Source: Moorella mulderi DSM 14980 (GTDB lineage: Bacteria; Bacillota; DSM-521; Neomoorellales; Neomoorellaceae). Taken from it: 64,000 nt of DNA. Below, piece after piece: positions 44,653 to 52,717 of the stretch. The stretch covers positions 1-64,000 of the forward strand of contig NZ_LTBC01000005.1 in NCBI RefSeq assembly GCF_001594015.1. Reading direction: 5' to 3'. Positions within the stretch are counted from its first letter, which is position 1; each line of letters opens with the position of its first letter. The notes beneath the pieces were generated by a model. That model was not told the DNA's origin, made no database searches, and worked only from the letters and a program-made list of their open reading frames with translations. The position numbers were made by a program, and so were the translations under genes.

Positions 44653-44679
44653 TATCCCATGCTGAGCTTCATGGTATGT
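44653..44679 (-). promoter_or_regulatory. Candidate sigma-K promoter for the manganese-catalase-like gene
   Basis: On the minus strand AC (44679-44678) is followed after 16 bases by CATGGGATA (44661-44653), one mismatch from CATANNNTA. The ATG lies about 25 bases downstream of the -10. Spacing and mismatch count equal those of the giant gene's promoter. Confidence 0.5.
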
Positions 44680-44975
44680 ACCCTGTTGAAGCATGTTTGA
44701 TTTAATTGTTTGCCCGGACCAAGATGGAAAAGGCGTGGGAAGCCTGGGATGAAGCCGAATGGGCTTTCAAGGGGGAAACATGCGGCGGTTATAAGTGAAG
44801 TTAGCCGCGCCTATGTAAAAGAGGGGTTGCTACCCAGGGAAGTGGGGATGGCTTCTTTAACAGGTATTCTGAATACATGCTTAAAAAACCTTGAAGATAC
44901 GCTTTATTTATGATTAATTTAATCTAGTATGAACGGTAAACGGCATTTATATGATATTCTGTTGAGGTGACGGAA
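44680..44975 (+). other. Intergenic region between divergent catalase-like and lutA-like genes
   Basis: Little is recognisable. A 54-codon frame from ATG 44751 to 44913 (ending KNLEDTLYL) has a plausible helical end, VISEVSRAYVKEGLLPREVG, but no good ribosome site and no known family. TATGAT at 44950-44955 may be the -10 of the lutA-like gene; no matching -35 was found. Confidence 0.3.
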
Positions 44976-45998
44976 ATGGCTCTGGAGCTGAAAGCGGAAT
45001 CAAGGGATTATCGTTTGCCGCAAACTCTCGAAGTGATCCGGGGGAATATTGTCAAATACGGCAATCCCCTGGGCCTTAAGGGAAATGAGGTTGCTGGGTG
45101 GGCCAGAGATCTCAACCTGCCGCGGCAGGGGGATGTGCTTTTATATACCGGCGGCGAGTATCAACTGGTCCCCTACATTGATAGCCTGGTAGATATGCTC
45201 ACCAGGATGAACCAGGGCAGCGTAGGATTTTCCTTGATGATGGGCGTCCGCAACCTGATCGACAGGGTGGGGATCAACCCCGAAAAGATTGTTGCCGGCG
45301 TGCGCTCCAGGGATCGGGAGCGCTACCGGGATGTCAGCCGCAAGGCCGCCCTGGTCCTGCAGGAGATGGGCCTGAAAATCTGTTATCTGGGCGAAGAAGA
45401 GATCTACAGCGGGGCTCTTCTTTATGAATACGGTTTCGTGGGCGACTTGCGTCAGCACGCCCGCAAGGTTGCCGAGTTAATTAATTCTACCGGCGCCAGA
45501 ACCATCATCTGCCTATCGCCCCATTCGGCGGAAATTTTTAAGCTGATTTATCCTCAGCTGGTGGAAAATTTTAATTACGAAGTTAAAACTTTCCTGGAAG
45601 CGGTCTACGATCTGGTTAAGGATGCCCCCGGGCGTCTGCCTACCGGTTTTTCGGGAAACGTAACGGTCCACGATTCCTGTCGCATGGCCAGGGAACTGGG
45701 TATTACGGAAGAGATCAGGGATATCCTGAGCAAAATGGAGGGAGTTACTTTAATAGAACCGGAGCTCAACCGGCGCTGGACGACCTGCTGCGGCGGGCCC
45801 GGCAAGGTCCTTTTCCCTGAATTGTCCGGGAAGATCGCTGCCCGCCGGGTTGGCGAACTCGTGGCCACCAATGCCGATCTAGTTATCACCTTTTGCCCTT
45901 ATTGCCTAGCGGCTCTCGATAAGGGTCGGCGTGAGGGGCAAAAGAATATCCAACTTGAGGACTTTATTGAGTTTCTTTACAGGGGGATTGCCAAATGA
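44976..45998 (+). CDS. CCG-domain iron-sulfur oxidoreductase subunit (LutA-like)
   Basis: About 340 residues. The second half has one cysteine-rich CCG domain: VHDSCRMARELG, then TTCCGGPGKVLF, then ITFCPYCLAAL, as in LutA/GlpC/HdrB proteins that bind a non-cubane cluster or zinc. The first half is a degenerate CCG domain with TGGEY in place of the usual Cys motif. ATG 44976 follows GAGGTGA; GTG 44967 is an alternative. It overlaps the next gene by four bases. In lactate utilisation such a protein works with LutB and LutC; only the LutB partner is here. Confidence 0.82.
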   Translation: MALELKAESRDYRLPQTLEVIRGNIVKYGNPLGLKGNEVAGWARDLNLPRQGDVLLYTGGEYQLVPYIDSLVDMLTRMNQGSVGFSLMMGVRNLIDRVGINPEKIVAGVRSRDRERYRDVSRKAALVLQEMGLKICYLGEEEIYSGALLYEYGFVGDLRQHARKVAELINSTGARTIICLSPHSAEIFKLIYPQLVENFNYEVKTFLEAVYDLVKDAPGRLPTGFSGNVTVHDSCRMARELGITEEIRDILSKMEGVTLIEPELNRRWTTCCGGPGKVLFPELSGKIAARRVGELVATNADLVITFCPYCLAALDKGRREGQKNIQLEDFIEFLYRGIAK

Positions 45999-47212
45999 GT
46001 TCGGTGCTGGAACGCTTGTTTCAAAAGTATACGGCGGAGCTTAATAAAGCCTCCGATGACCCCAATATTCAGTTAGCTCTTTCCCGGGCCGTTAAATCTT
46101 ATCGAGATAATACCGAAGCTGCCCTCAAACGATTCCCCCATACGACCAAGTTGGCCGAGGAAGTGCGCGCTATAAAGGAAACTGCCATCGAACGCATGGA
46201 TGAGTTGGTGACTCAAGCCAGGCAAGCCATCGAAGCCAACCACGGCAAGACCTACTTGGCTGAATCGCGTGAAGACGCCTTGAAATTGGCGGCGGACATT
46301 ATTGGCACAGGGAAGATAGTGGTTAAAGGCAAGAGCATTTTGGGCGAAGAGCTGGAAATAAGGGACTACCTCATCGAAAAAGGCAACGAAGTCTGGGAAA
46401 CAGACCTGGGGGAGTTTTTGTTACAACTGCGGCATGAAAGGCCCATGCACATCGTTTCACCTTCCATTCATGTACCCCGGGAGCAGGTGGCGGAATTGTT
46501 TACCGAGTTTTTCGGCCGGGAAATTCCTCCGGATATTGCCGCCGAAGTCGGGGCCGTTAGGGAATTCATGAGGGAAAAGTATTTCAGCGCCCATTTCGGC
46601 ATGAGCGGTGCCAACGTAGTGGCGGCGGACTGCGGAGCAATGGTTATTATTGAAAATGAAGGCAACGCCCGTATATGTACCGCCGTCCCGCCGGTGCATA
46701 TCGCTCTGGTGGGGATCGAAAAAGTGGTGCCCACTTTCCAGGAGGCCATGAAAGTGGCCGAAGTTACCTGGCGCTATGCCAACTATCCCGTCCCCGGCTA
46801 TGTAAATATTATCAGCGGGCCCAGCAAGACGGGAGACATCGAAAAGGTAACCGCCTATGGCGCTCACGGCCCTAGGGAACTACACGTTATCTTTGTGGAT
46901 AACGGCCGTAGCGAAATGGCTGCCGATCCTCTCTTCAGACAGGGTTTGTATTGCTTAAGATGCGGGGGCTGCATGTACGAATGCCCAGTCTTTCAACTGA
47001 CCGCCGGGTATTTCGGTTATCGTTATCTGGGGGGCATAGGAGCCATCTGGACGGCTTTCGTGGCCGGTGGCATGGATAATGCCGCACCGCTAATTTACAC
47101 CTGTCTCCGCTGCGGCCGGTGCGTGGAGCGCTGTCCGGTAAGCATCGATGTTCCGTCTATGATCGCCGAACTGCGCCGGCGAATAGTTGAGCTTGCCCGT
47201 GAAGCCAGTTAA
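45995..47212 (+). CDS. LUD-domain iron-sulfur protein (LutB-like)
   Basis: A 405-residue LutB-type protein. Residues about 70-305 are a LUD domain (GKIVVKGKSILGEELEI, SGANVVAADCGAMVIIENEG). Two ferredoxin cluster motifs follow: CLRCGGCMYECPVF and CLRCGRCVERCPV. It probably passes electrons from an organic acid such as lactate to an acceptor. No lutC or lactate permease follows. ATGA overlap with the upstream gene supports coupling. Confidence 0.87.
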   Translation: MSSVLERLFQKYTAELNKASDDPNIQLALSRAVKSYRDNTEAALKRFPHTTKLAEEVRAIKETAIERMDELVTQARQAIEANHGKTYLAESREDALKLAADIIGTGKIVVKGKSILGEELEIRDYLIEKGNEVWETDLGEFLLQLRHERPMHIVSPSIHVPREQVAELFTEFFGREIPPDIAAEVGAVREFMREKYFSAHFGMSGANVVAADCGAMVIIENEGNARICTAVPPVHIALVGIEKVVPTFQEAMKVAEVTWRYANYPVPGYVNIISGPSKTGDIEKVTAYGAHGPRELHVIFVDNGRSEMAADPLFRQGLYCLRCGGCMYECPVFQLTAGYFGYRYLGGIGAIWTAFVAGGMDNAAPLIYTCLRCGRCVERCPVSIDVPSMIAELRRRIVELAREAS

Positions 47213-47230
47213 TAAATGCGACGCAGTAGC

Positions 47231-47276
47231 GGCGACTAAGTAAGGCTATGGACTTAAATTACCCGGATTAGTCGCC
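47231..47276 (+). other. Long-loop inverted repeat after lutB-like gene
   Basis: GGCGACTA (47231-47238) and TAGTCGCC (47269-47276) are perfect inverse copies with a 30-base loop. There is no T run, so its role is unclear. Confidence 0.35.
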
Positions 47277-47464
47277 CCGCCAGCGGTGGGCAAGGCAGGG
47301 GCTTTGATGGTTATAGGACTGGAATGATATCCTCTTTTTTAGCGGTAACTTCATTCTGGCGGCTCCAGGTATTACTCCCTTGCTCAACCGGCAACCCTCA
47401 GGTTAAAATTAAGAAAAAGCTACCAGAAATAAAATCGATACCAGAGGAATGGAGGTGCAGGGAA

Positions 47465-48028
47465 ATGAGTATTGACCCGGCAGAACTGGCGGCAGGACGG
47501 GAACGGTACACTTATGAGGATTATTGCCGCCTGCCGGAAGGGTCGCCCTATCAGCTGATCGGGGGGAAACTGGTAATGACACCGTCGCCTACACCCTATC
47601 ACCAGATGGTATCCATGAAATTGGAATTACAGATGGCGGGCTTTGTCCTGGAGAAAGGGCTGGGTATTGTTTTATACGCCCCGGTTGATGTCTATCTGGA
47701 TGAAGAAGAAACCTACCAGCCGGACATCATTTTTATTTCCAACGCAAGGCTGGCAATTATCGAAGAGAAGCGCATTAAAGGCGCCCCGGACCTGGTGGTG
47801 GAGATTCTCTCCCCCGCTACCGGTTATTACGACCTGCGCAGCAAGTATAAGGTTTACGAAAAGAGTGGTGTTAGGGAATACTGGATAGTCGATCCCCAGC
47901 AAAAATCGGTACAGGTTTTTTGCTTGCAGGAAGGTAAATTTACCCTGGACCAGGAAGTGGAGCAACAGGGGACAGTCAAGTCACAGGTGATAGCTGGATT
48001 GGAAGTCCGGGTAGAAAGTATTTTCTAG
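47465..48028 (+). CDS. Uma2-family putative restriction-endonuclease-like protein
   Basis: A 187-residue DUF820/Uma2 protein with a PD-(D/E)xK-like core. ERYTYEDYCRLPEG starts the family; YQPDIIFISNARL carries the active-site Asp and APDLVVEILSPATG the Glu, then DLRSKYKVYEKSGVREYWIV. The family is abundant in cyanobacteria and thermophiles and often mobile; its role is unknown. ATG 47465 follows GGAGGTG. Confidence 0.87.
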   Translation: MSIDPAELAAGRERYTYEDYCRLPEGSPYQLIGGKLVMTPSPTPYHQMVSMKLELQMAGFVLEKGLGIVLYAPVDVYLDEEETYQPDIIFISNARLAIIEEKRIKGAPDLVVEILSPATGYYDLRSKYKVYEKSGVREYWIVDPQQKSVQVFCLQEGKFTLDQEVEQQGTVKSQVIAGLEVRVESIF

Positions 48029-48032
48029 CAAA

Positions 48033-48060
48033 CCCCCTGGGTCCCTTCGGACCCAGGGGG
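48033..48060 (+). terminator. Very stable hairpin after the Uma2 gene
   Basis: CCCCCTGGGTCC (48033-48044), loop CTTC, GGACCCAGGGGG (48049-48060): 12 perfect pairs. No T run follows. Stem core shared with the hairpin at 32688-32711. Confidence 0.55.
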
Positions 48061-48190
48061 GCCGCCACAAATCCCAGTTCCAGCTCAAATTCTCCTCGGG
48101 GCACCCGGTCGGGTCGGCCTCTGACCAGGCCACTTGCACTCTTTCAAAGTGCTTCACAGACCCGCATATACCAAAAAGGAGGAAATTTAT

Positions 48191-48349
48191 ATGCAACCAC
48201 CATGGTGGTTAAGTTTTTCAAGCATAATTATGTTATTTAATTTTGCTATAATGGCTTTATTTATCGGAGGTTTTATTTTTATACTCATAAAGGTCGCCTC
48301 TATAGACCGAGCTTTAAAAGAAATAGCCAAAAAACTAGATGATAATTAA
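48191..48349 (+). CDS. Small single-pass membrane protein
   Basis: A 52-residue protein with one hydrophobic segment (about 8-37; IIMLFNFAIMALFIGGFIFI) and a charged cytoplasmic tail ending IAKKLDDN. The ribosome site AAAAAGGAGG is excellent, which is the main reason to believe it. I recognise no family. Confidence 0.7.
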   Translation: MQPPWWLSFSSIIMLFNFAIMALFIGGFIFILIKVASIDRALKEIAKKLDDN

Positions 48350-48482
48350 TGAATTGGACGGGATTACAGCCCCCTCGCGCTGCCCCCAGTTTTCTAAAGA
48401 CCGGGCGATGAAGGCAGCCATAGTGAAGGGGATTTATAATAGCAGAAGGAAGGTAAAAATCAGGGAGGGATGACGGGCAATA

Positions 48483-48511
48483 TTGATTAAATGGTAATGC
48501 TGGGGTAAAAT
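48483..48511 (+). promoter_or_regulatory. Candidate promoter in an intergenic region
   Basis: TTGATT at 48483-48488, a 17-base spacer and TAAAAT at 48506-48511. No gene starts within the next 400 bases, but an intrinsic terminator stands 85 bases on. Confidence 0.5.
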
Positions 48512-48517
48512 GGAAGC

Positions 48518-48621
48518 ATAACCTAAATAGGCGCTATTTTACCGAGAGGTGAGGTGTATAAGAAATAATAATCTGGGCAGACGTAGCCATAAGTTAATCC
48601 CGGTTTACGCGGGATTTTTTT
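48518..48621 (+). ncRNA. Candidate small RNA or attenuated leader
   Basis: A promoter-like sequence ends at 48511, and AATCCCG (48596-48602), a 7-base loop, CGGGATT (48610-48616) plus a run of T ends near 48621. A transcript of about 100 nt would result. I see no open frame in it and no known RNA family. Confidence 0.3.
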
Positions 48622-48953
48622 ATTTTCGTGGCGTGACCATCAAAAAGCGTTATGCGCGTACCATATTAACGAAAATAGTAGATCCTGGCAAGTTGAAATC
48701 AAATAACGGTGGAGGTGCCGGCCAGGAAATCCTGGGGATGTACCTCCTGGCCGTTACTCCGGCGGCGCCGGTGGAGAAGCCGGGGTTCGGAAGCTATCGG
48801 GATGCCTGGGGTTGCCGTTATGATAACCGGGGGAGCCTGAGGGTGCCCCTGGTGTAGGCTATCTTGGACATCGGGGCTGCGACAAATTATACCCGCCCGT
48901 GACCAGGAACCTTTTAGCATATAGAAGCGTCATACTTAAGGGGGATTAATAAA

Positions 48954-49358
48954 ATGGTAGGTAAAACCTATCGGGTAGTGCTGTTGTTTTTGCTGGTGCT
49001 AATGACAACCGGTTGCGGGGTGAATAATACCGTGGTTAAGCAAGCCCGCTCGCAGGCAGAGGTTGACCAATACCTGGCAGCGATGACCCCGGGTTTAACG
49101 AGGGCTCAGGAGTTGGGGCTGGTCACACCCCTTAACATAGAAATACCAGTGCCCGAAGCCAATACCGCCGTTCACCTGGAAAAGATCTGGTACAATAGCA
49201 TTACCAATGAAAGAGGTGAAGTTGGGTTTGCAGGAGGGTTACCAGTTTCGCTATCCCGAGTTAGCAGGGGCCCTGGAAGATTTGCTTATCTTATCTGGAT
49301 AGATTGTAGGCCCACAGGTTGCGCTAAACCCCATGGGCTCCCAGGAAAATTTGGATAA
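48954..49358 (+). pseudogene. Lipoprotein fragment, probably frameshifted near its end
   Basis: A 134-residue frame with a lipoprotein signal: hydrophobic VVLLFLLVLMTTGC, with the lipid-carrying Cys at about 21. Residues 40-90 (PVPEANTAVHLEKIWYNSIT) look like a secreted beta domain. After about residue 85, the sequence becomes proline-, arginine- and cysteine-rich, whereas the next frame reads LQEGYQFRYPELAGALEDLL and stops. This suggests a one-base shift near 49225-49235 and loss of the natural end. It may instead be a small intact lipoprotein. Confidence 0.5.
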
Positions 49359-49475
49359 AGCTTCCTCAAGTAATCCCCGAATTGGGAATAGTTGAAATAA
49401 GATTGCCTTATCAGGACTGAGAAAAAGGAATAAGTAAAGTTTTTTTGAAGGTGGGGGAGATACTCTAGACTTGCC

Positions 49476-50069
49476 ATGAAAAAAAACATATCCGTAGCAA
49501 TAATTTTTGCCGCCTTAGTTACCTTGATATTAGGTAGTACGTACTGGTATATCGAATGGTTTGGGTGGAATACGGCTCCCAAGCGAGCTGATGTTATTAT
49601 AGTGTTAGGTGCTGCTGTTTGGGCGAATGGTCCAAGCCCGGCTTTAATGGAACGTATTACACTGGCCGAAACTCTTTATCAACAGGGATATGCGGCGGCG
49701 CTAATTACGACAGGCGGCATTGGGAGATTTAATCCTACCCCGGAAGGAAGCGCCGCCCGGCAGGTTCTTATTTCCCATGGTATACCTGCCAATGTAATTT
49801 ATGAGGAAGTCACTTCGAGCAACACCAGGGAAAACCTGGTTGGGGCCCTCAACATTATGCGCAAACACGGTTGGAAAAGTGCCGTTATCGTCACCCATGA
49901 TTTTCACCTTTTACGGGCCATAACCGAAGCTCGCCGGCTAGGTATAGAGGTTTCCGGCGCCGGTGTCCATGAAACAGCCATGTTTAGGCCGCCGCTGGTA
50001 CTACGAGAGGTAATCGCTAACCTGGTTAAAGCGATCGGGTATAACTTGCAAATGTATCCTCGATATTAG
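49476..50069 (+). CDS. YdcF-like DUF218 protein
   Basis: A 197-residue membrane-anchored DUF218/YdcF protein. A signal anchor spans about 5-22, followed by the family motifs RADVIIVLGAAV, GIPANVIYEEVTSSNTRENL and VIVTHDFHLLRA. Relatives (SanA, ElyC) act in envelope or wall metabolism, with uncertain chemistry. The ATG lacks a well-spaced ribosome site (GGGGGAG is 17 bases away). Part of its signal-anchor coding sequence recurs 990 bases downstream. Confidence 0.83.
   Translation: MKKNISVAIIFAALVTLILGSTYWYIEWFGWNTAPKRADVIIVLGAAVWANGPSPALMERITLAETLYQQGYAAALITTGGIGRFNPTPEGSAARQVLISHGIPANVIYEEVTSSNTRENLVGALNIMRKHGWKSAVIVTHDFHLLRAITEARRLGIEVSGAGVHETAMFRPPLVLREVIANLVKAIGYNLQMYPRY
49499..49527 (+). 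repeat. 29-bp direct repeat, copy 1 (inside the ydcF-like gene)
   Basis: Begins AATAATTTTTGCCGCC and ends GTTACCTTGA; identical to 50489-50517. Here it encodes part of the signal anchor in frame, so this is the original copy. Confidence 0.9.
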
Positions 50070-50235
50070 CAACGGCCTGCCGGTTTGTGAAAGTGTTGGT
50101 AAAATTGTACAGAGAAAAGTCTAAAAAATAGGTAGGAGACGTGACGCTAGTATTTACGTCCCCCTTATTTTTTACTTGTATCCAAAGCATTAAAAGTATA
50201 TACTATGTATAAACAAAGAAGGAGTGAAAATCGTT

Positions 50236-50469
50236 ATGCAACCTCATGTGCAAAAGTGGGGCAATAGTTTAGGGATACGTATCCCTTTGTCGCTGGCCCA
50301 AAAAATCGGCCTTAGAGAAGGCACACCGGTTGATTTACAGGTAGATGAGCACGCGATAATTATCCGCCGCAAACATTACAGCCTGGAACAAATGTTAGCC
50401 CGTGTTAAACCTGAAAATATTCATAGTGAAATAGACACCGGGCCTCAGGTTGGGCGGGAAATATGGTAA
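50236..50469 (+). CDS. mazE: MazE-type antitoxin (AbrB fold)
   Basis: A 77-residue antitoxin. The SpoVT/AbrB-type swapped-hairpin N-terminus reads VQKWGNSLGIRIPLSLAQKI, then GTPVDLQVDEHAIIIRRK; the C-terminal tail (RVKPENIHSEID) is the MazF-binding type. ATG 50236 has AAGGAG at 50218-50223, a long spacing. It overlaps the start of a truncated mazF. An orphan antitoxin, therefore, unless another MazF exists elsewhere. Confidence 0.85.
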   Translation: MQPHVQKWGNSLGIRIPLSLAQKIGLREGTPVDLQVDEHAIIIRRKHYSLEQMLARVKPENIHSEIDTGPQVGREIW

Positions 50470-50486
50470 ACGAGATGGAAACCTAA
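50463..50486 (+). pseudogene. mazF: mazF toxin, truncated after seven codons
   Basis: ATG 50463 overlaps the mazE stop (ATGGTAA), the usual mazEF arrangement, and reads MVNEMET then stops. Many MazF proteins begin Met-Val-Asn-Glu. The body of the toxin is missing and the sequence continues directly into the displaced 29-bp repeat, so the truncation is by recombination. Confidence 0.55.
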
Positions 50487-50488
50487 GT

Positions 50489-50517
50489 AATAATTTTTGC
50501 CGCCTTAGTTACCTTGA
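50489..50517 (+). repeat. 29-bp direct repeat, copy 2 (at the mazF break)
   Basis: Identical to 49499-49527, 990 bases apart. It starts three bases after the mazF remnant ends and reads into unrelated DNA. Confidence 0.9.
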
Positions 50518-50758
50518 AATGACCCGGAAGCCCTGGAAGAACTGGTCGCCACCCTGAAAAAAGCGGGAGCAAAGGAGAACCACTGCGACTCCTGAACCCG
50601 TATACCCGGCGGCCGTCCGGCGCCTGCGGGCCGTCTACCGGGCAAGCTTTACCAGGGCACTGGAACAATTGGAACACTACCTGCGCGAACGGCGTGGCTA
50701 CCTGCAGCAGCTGGCCGGAAGGTCGGGAAGGCTTGCCAGGGAGATTGTCGGTGAATAA
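50518..50758 (+). pseudogene. Two overlapping gene remnants, unrecognised
   Basis: 50521-50595 reads DPEALEELVATLKKAGAKEN and ends at TGA; 50558-50758 in another frame reads AVRRLRAVYRASFTRALEQL then LRERRGYLQQLAGRSGRLAR and ends at TAA. Both have coding-like composition without start codons. The overlap suggests two genes of a former operon whose 5' part was removed at the repeat junction. Confidence 0.4.
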
Positions 50759-50766
50759 AGCCACGG

Positions 50767-52653
50767 TCAGTTATTATCCCGGGCCAGGTCCACCAGCCAG
50801 AATGATGGGGGCAGGTCGCGCCGGAACTGGTGGCCATAAACGAGATACCGGCCGTCAGGTGACCAGCAGGCCCGGAAAAACCCCGGCTTTTTAGTAATCA
50901 AGCGGGGCGTGTCCTCCGTGATATCTTTAACCCACAGGGTTTCCTCCATCCACTGGAGCAACAGGCGCTGGCCATCGGGACTGAAAGAAATAGCAGCGTA
51001 ATTTTGCCCGGAGGGTATTCTCCTGGTATTGCCCGTCCCAAGGTTATAAATGTACATGGCGGGGGGCTCTTCCTGCCCGTAACCACAGGTGCCAAAAGTG
51101 ATGGCCTGGCCGTCATTGGTCCACCGGGCGCCAAAGCAACCATCCAGGTCGACTATTTTCTTTTTTTCGCCCGAATTGAGGTCAATTACCCAGATACCAC
51201 CCGAGCCTTCGTAATACATATCTATGTATAAAACCTTATCTCCTGCGGGGGACCACTGGGGCTGGGAAGGCAGCAGCCTTTCTTTATCAGCCTCGGCCAG
51301 GAGAAGGCGGCGGGAATTGTTGAGGTCGGCTAACCAGAGGCCTTGTTGCACATAAACCATACGGCTACCATCGGGGGAAACCTCCAGCCAGCGGTCAAAT
51401 ACCGGTAATTTCATTGTCCGTAACACCTTGAAGTCATTGGCATCGAAAAAGACCAGTTCTTTACCGTTGCGCAAAACTATTTTACCGTCAATAGATTGCA
51501 TGGCGGGGCGTTCTCCCGTCCATTCCCCGGTGTAGATAGTTTCATGCCCTTCCTTTTCCGGGTTTAACCGGGAGATTTTAATATTTTTTTCGTCCCACTC
51601 CACCAGCAACAGGTTACGGCCATCACCGGTCCACACGAGCTCGTAGTCATATTGCGGCCTCTCATTTTTTCTCACCAGTTCTTTACCAGGTTTAATTTTC
51701 AGTTGTTTCGCCGGGAGACTTTCCCTGGAAGCAAGTACCTGCTCGAATTCGGCGGTACTTAAAGGCATTTGGGTAACTGCCTGCCAGCGGCGGAAATACT
51801 CCCGGGCTTCATCCTTCCGGTCCAGGGTTACCATCAACCAGGTCATCCGCTGTAGGGTAAAGTCATTTTTGTCATTCCATGCCAGGGATTTCCGGTAGAG
51901 ATCGATAACAGGTTGGAAATCATTTCGCCCCGCCTGTAAGAACTGATACTCCATATTTCTGCCGGCAACAAAATAAGCGTCGCTGGGAAAATGAAAGAGC
52001 CTGTCCGGAAGGCTGCCGGGTGTCGGCCTGGGTGCCAGTTGATCGAAGTATTTAATGGCTTCTTCGTTTTCATTTCTTAACCTGTAGGCCACGCCGGTAT
52101 AAAATAAGACCCTTTCGTTGGCGGCGTCATATTGCAGGGCGGCTTGCAGCAGGGGCAGGTAATCCTTGAGGTCATAAAAGTTTTTCCCCGCTGTTTTTTT
52201 ATTTACCTGGTCCATGATGATCCCGGCTATTCTCCGGCCTGTGCTTTTATCCCTGGAGGCTTCCGAGGCATTCTTAAAAAGCTCCAGGCTTTGTTGGTAA
52301 TCTTGATCAAATAACTTTATTCCCAGCTGTATGTAGCTGTCGGCAAGCATGTCTCCACCTTTGCCGGCGTAAGCAGGAGCGAGTTCGGTGGCTTTTTTCA
52401 GGTTATCGATGGCCTGTTGCCACGCCTTCTGGTGGTAATAGTAGACGCCCTGGAAGTAATAGCCTTCCGGTCGTTCAGGGTGTTCCTGCACCATTTTTTT
52501 ACTTAAACCGGAAACAGTATCCCAGTCCTGGCTGGCAACAGCTTCTTCGAGGACTTTTACATCACTTGCTAACCCGCCCCCACACCCACTAAGGGCGATG
52601 AGCAGGAGCATCACCATGGGCGCCAGGATACCCTTCAGGCGAGCAGGAAGCAT
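50767..52653 (-). CDS. Lipoprotein with TPR-like repeats and a TolB-type beta-propeller
   Basis: A 628-residue lipoprotein (LLLIALSGCGGG, lipid Cys at about 24). Residues about 35-300 contain TPR-like helices (EGYYFQGVYYYHQKAWQQAI; ANERVLFYTGVAYRLRNENE). About 330-628 is a beta-propeller of TolB/WD40-like PD40 blades (LEVSPDGSRMVYVQQGLWLA, PQWSPAGDKVLYI, ISFSPDGQRLLLQW, CWSPDGRYLVYG). Likely a protein-interaction scaffold on the outer face of the membrane. GGGGGAAAC precedes ATG 52653. It is second in a two-gene run behind the next entry. Confidence 0.82.
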   Translation of the reverse strand: MLPARLKGILAPMVMLLLIALSGCGGGLASDVKVLEEAVASQDWDTVSGLSKKMVQEHPERPEGYYFQGVYYYHQKAWQQAIDNLKKATELAPAYAGKGGDMLADSYIQLGIKLFDQDYQQSLELFKNASEASRDKSTGRRIAGIIMDQVNKKTAGKNFYDLKDYLPLLQAALQYDAANERVLFYTGVAYRLRNENEEAIKYFDQLAPRPTPGSLPDRLFHFPSDAYFVAGRNMEYQFLQAGRNDFQPVIDLYRKSLAWNDKNDFTLQRMTWLMVTLDRKDEAREYFRRWQAVTQMPLSTAEFEQVLASRESLPAKQLKIKPGKELVRKNERPQYDYELVWTGDGRNLLLVEWDEKNIKISRLNPEKEGHETIYTGEWTGERPAMQSIDGKIVLRNGKELVFFDANDFKVLRTMKLPVFDRWLEVSPDGSRMVYVQQGLWLADLNNSRRLLLAEADKERLLPSQPQWSPAGDKVLYIDMYYEGSGGIWVIDLNSGEKKKIVDLDGCFGARWTNDGQAITFGTCGYGQEEPPAMYIYNLGTGNTRRIPSGQNYAAISFSPDGQRLLLQWMEETLWVKDITEDTPRLITKKPGFFRACWSPDGRYLVYGHQFRRDLPPSFWLVDLARDNN

Positions 52654-52717
52654 CTTGTTTCCCCCTTTAAAACTAAGCGAGCTTAACTATAGCTCACTTT
52701 GTCCCTGAAGGCCAGGA

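Larger units (their letters stand above)
48350..48953 (+). other. Intergenic region with a promoter, possible small RNA and coding debris
   Basis: Besides the promoter and terminator given separately, 48350-48475 has a short open run (RAMKAAIVKGIYNSRRK) and 48720-48857 another (MYLLAVTPAAPVEKPGFGSY); neither has a start context or a family I know. They look like eroded coding DNA. Confidence 0.4.

Noticed and set aside
44751-44913. 54-codon frame between the catalase-like and lutA-like genes
   Set aside because: No ribosome site and no family; a competing frame in the same segment looks equally plausible.
48549-48857. 102-codon frame downstream of the candidate small RNA
   Set aside because: It crosses an intrinsic terminator and has no start context; composition changes midway.
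49499-50517. The 29-bp direct repeats as attachment sites of an integrated element
   Set aside because: One copy is in-frame coding sequence of the ydcF-like gene, and no integrase or element body lies between them; a recombination scar explains them better.
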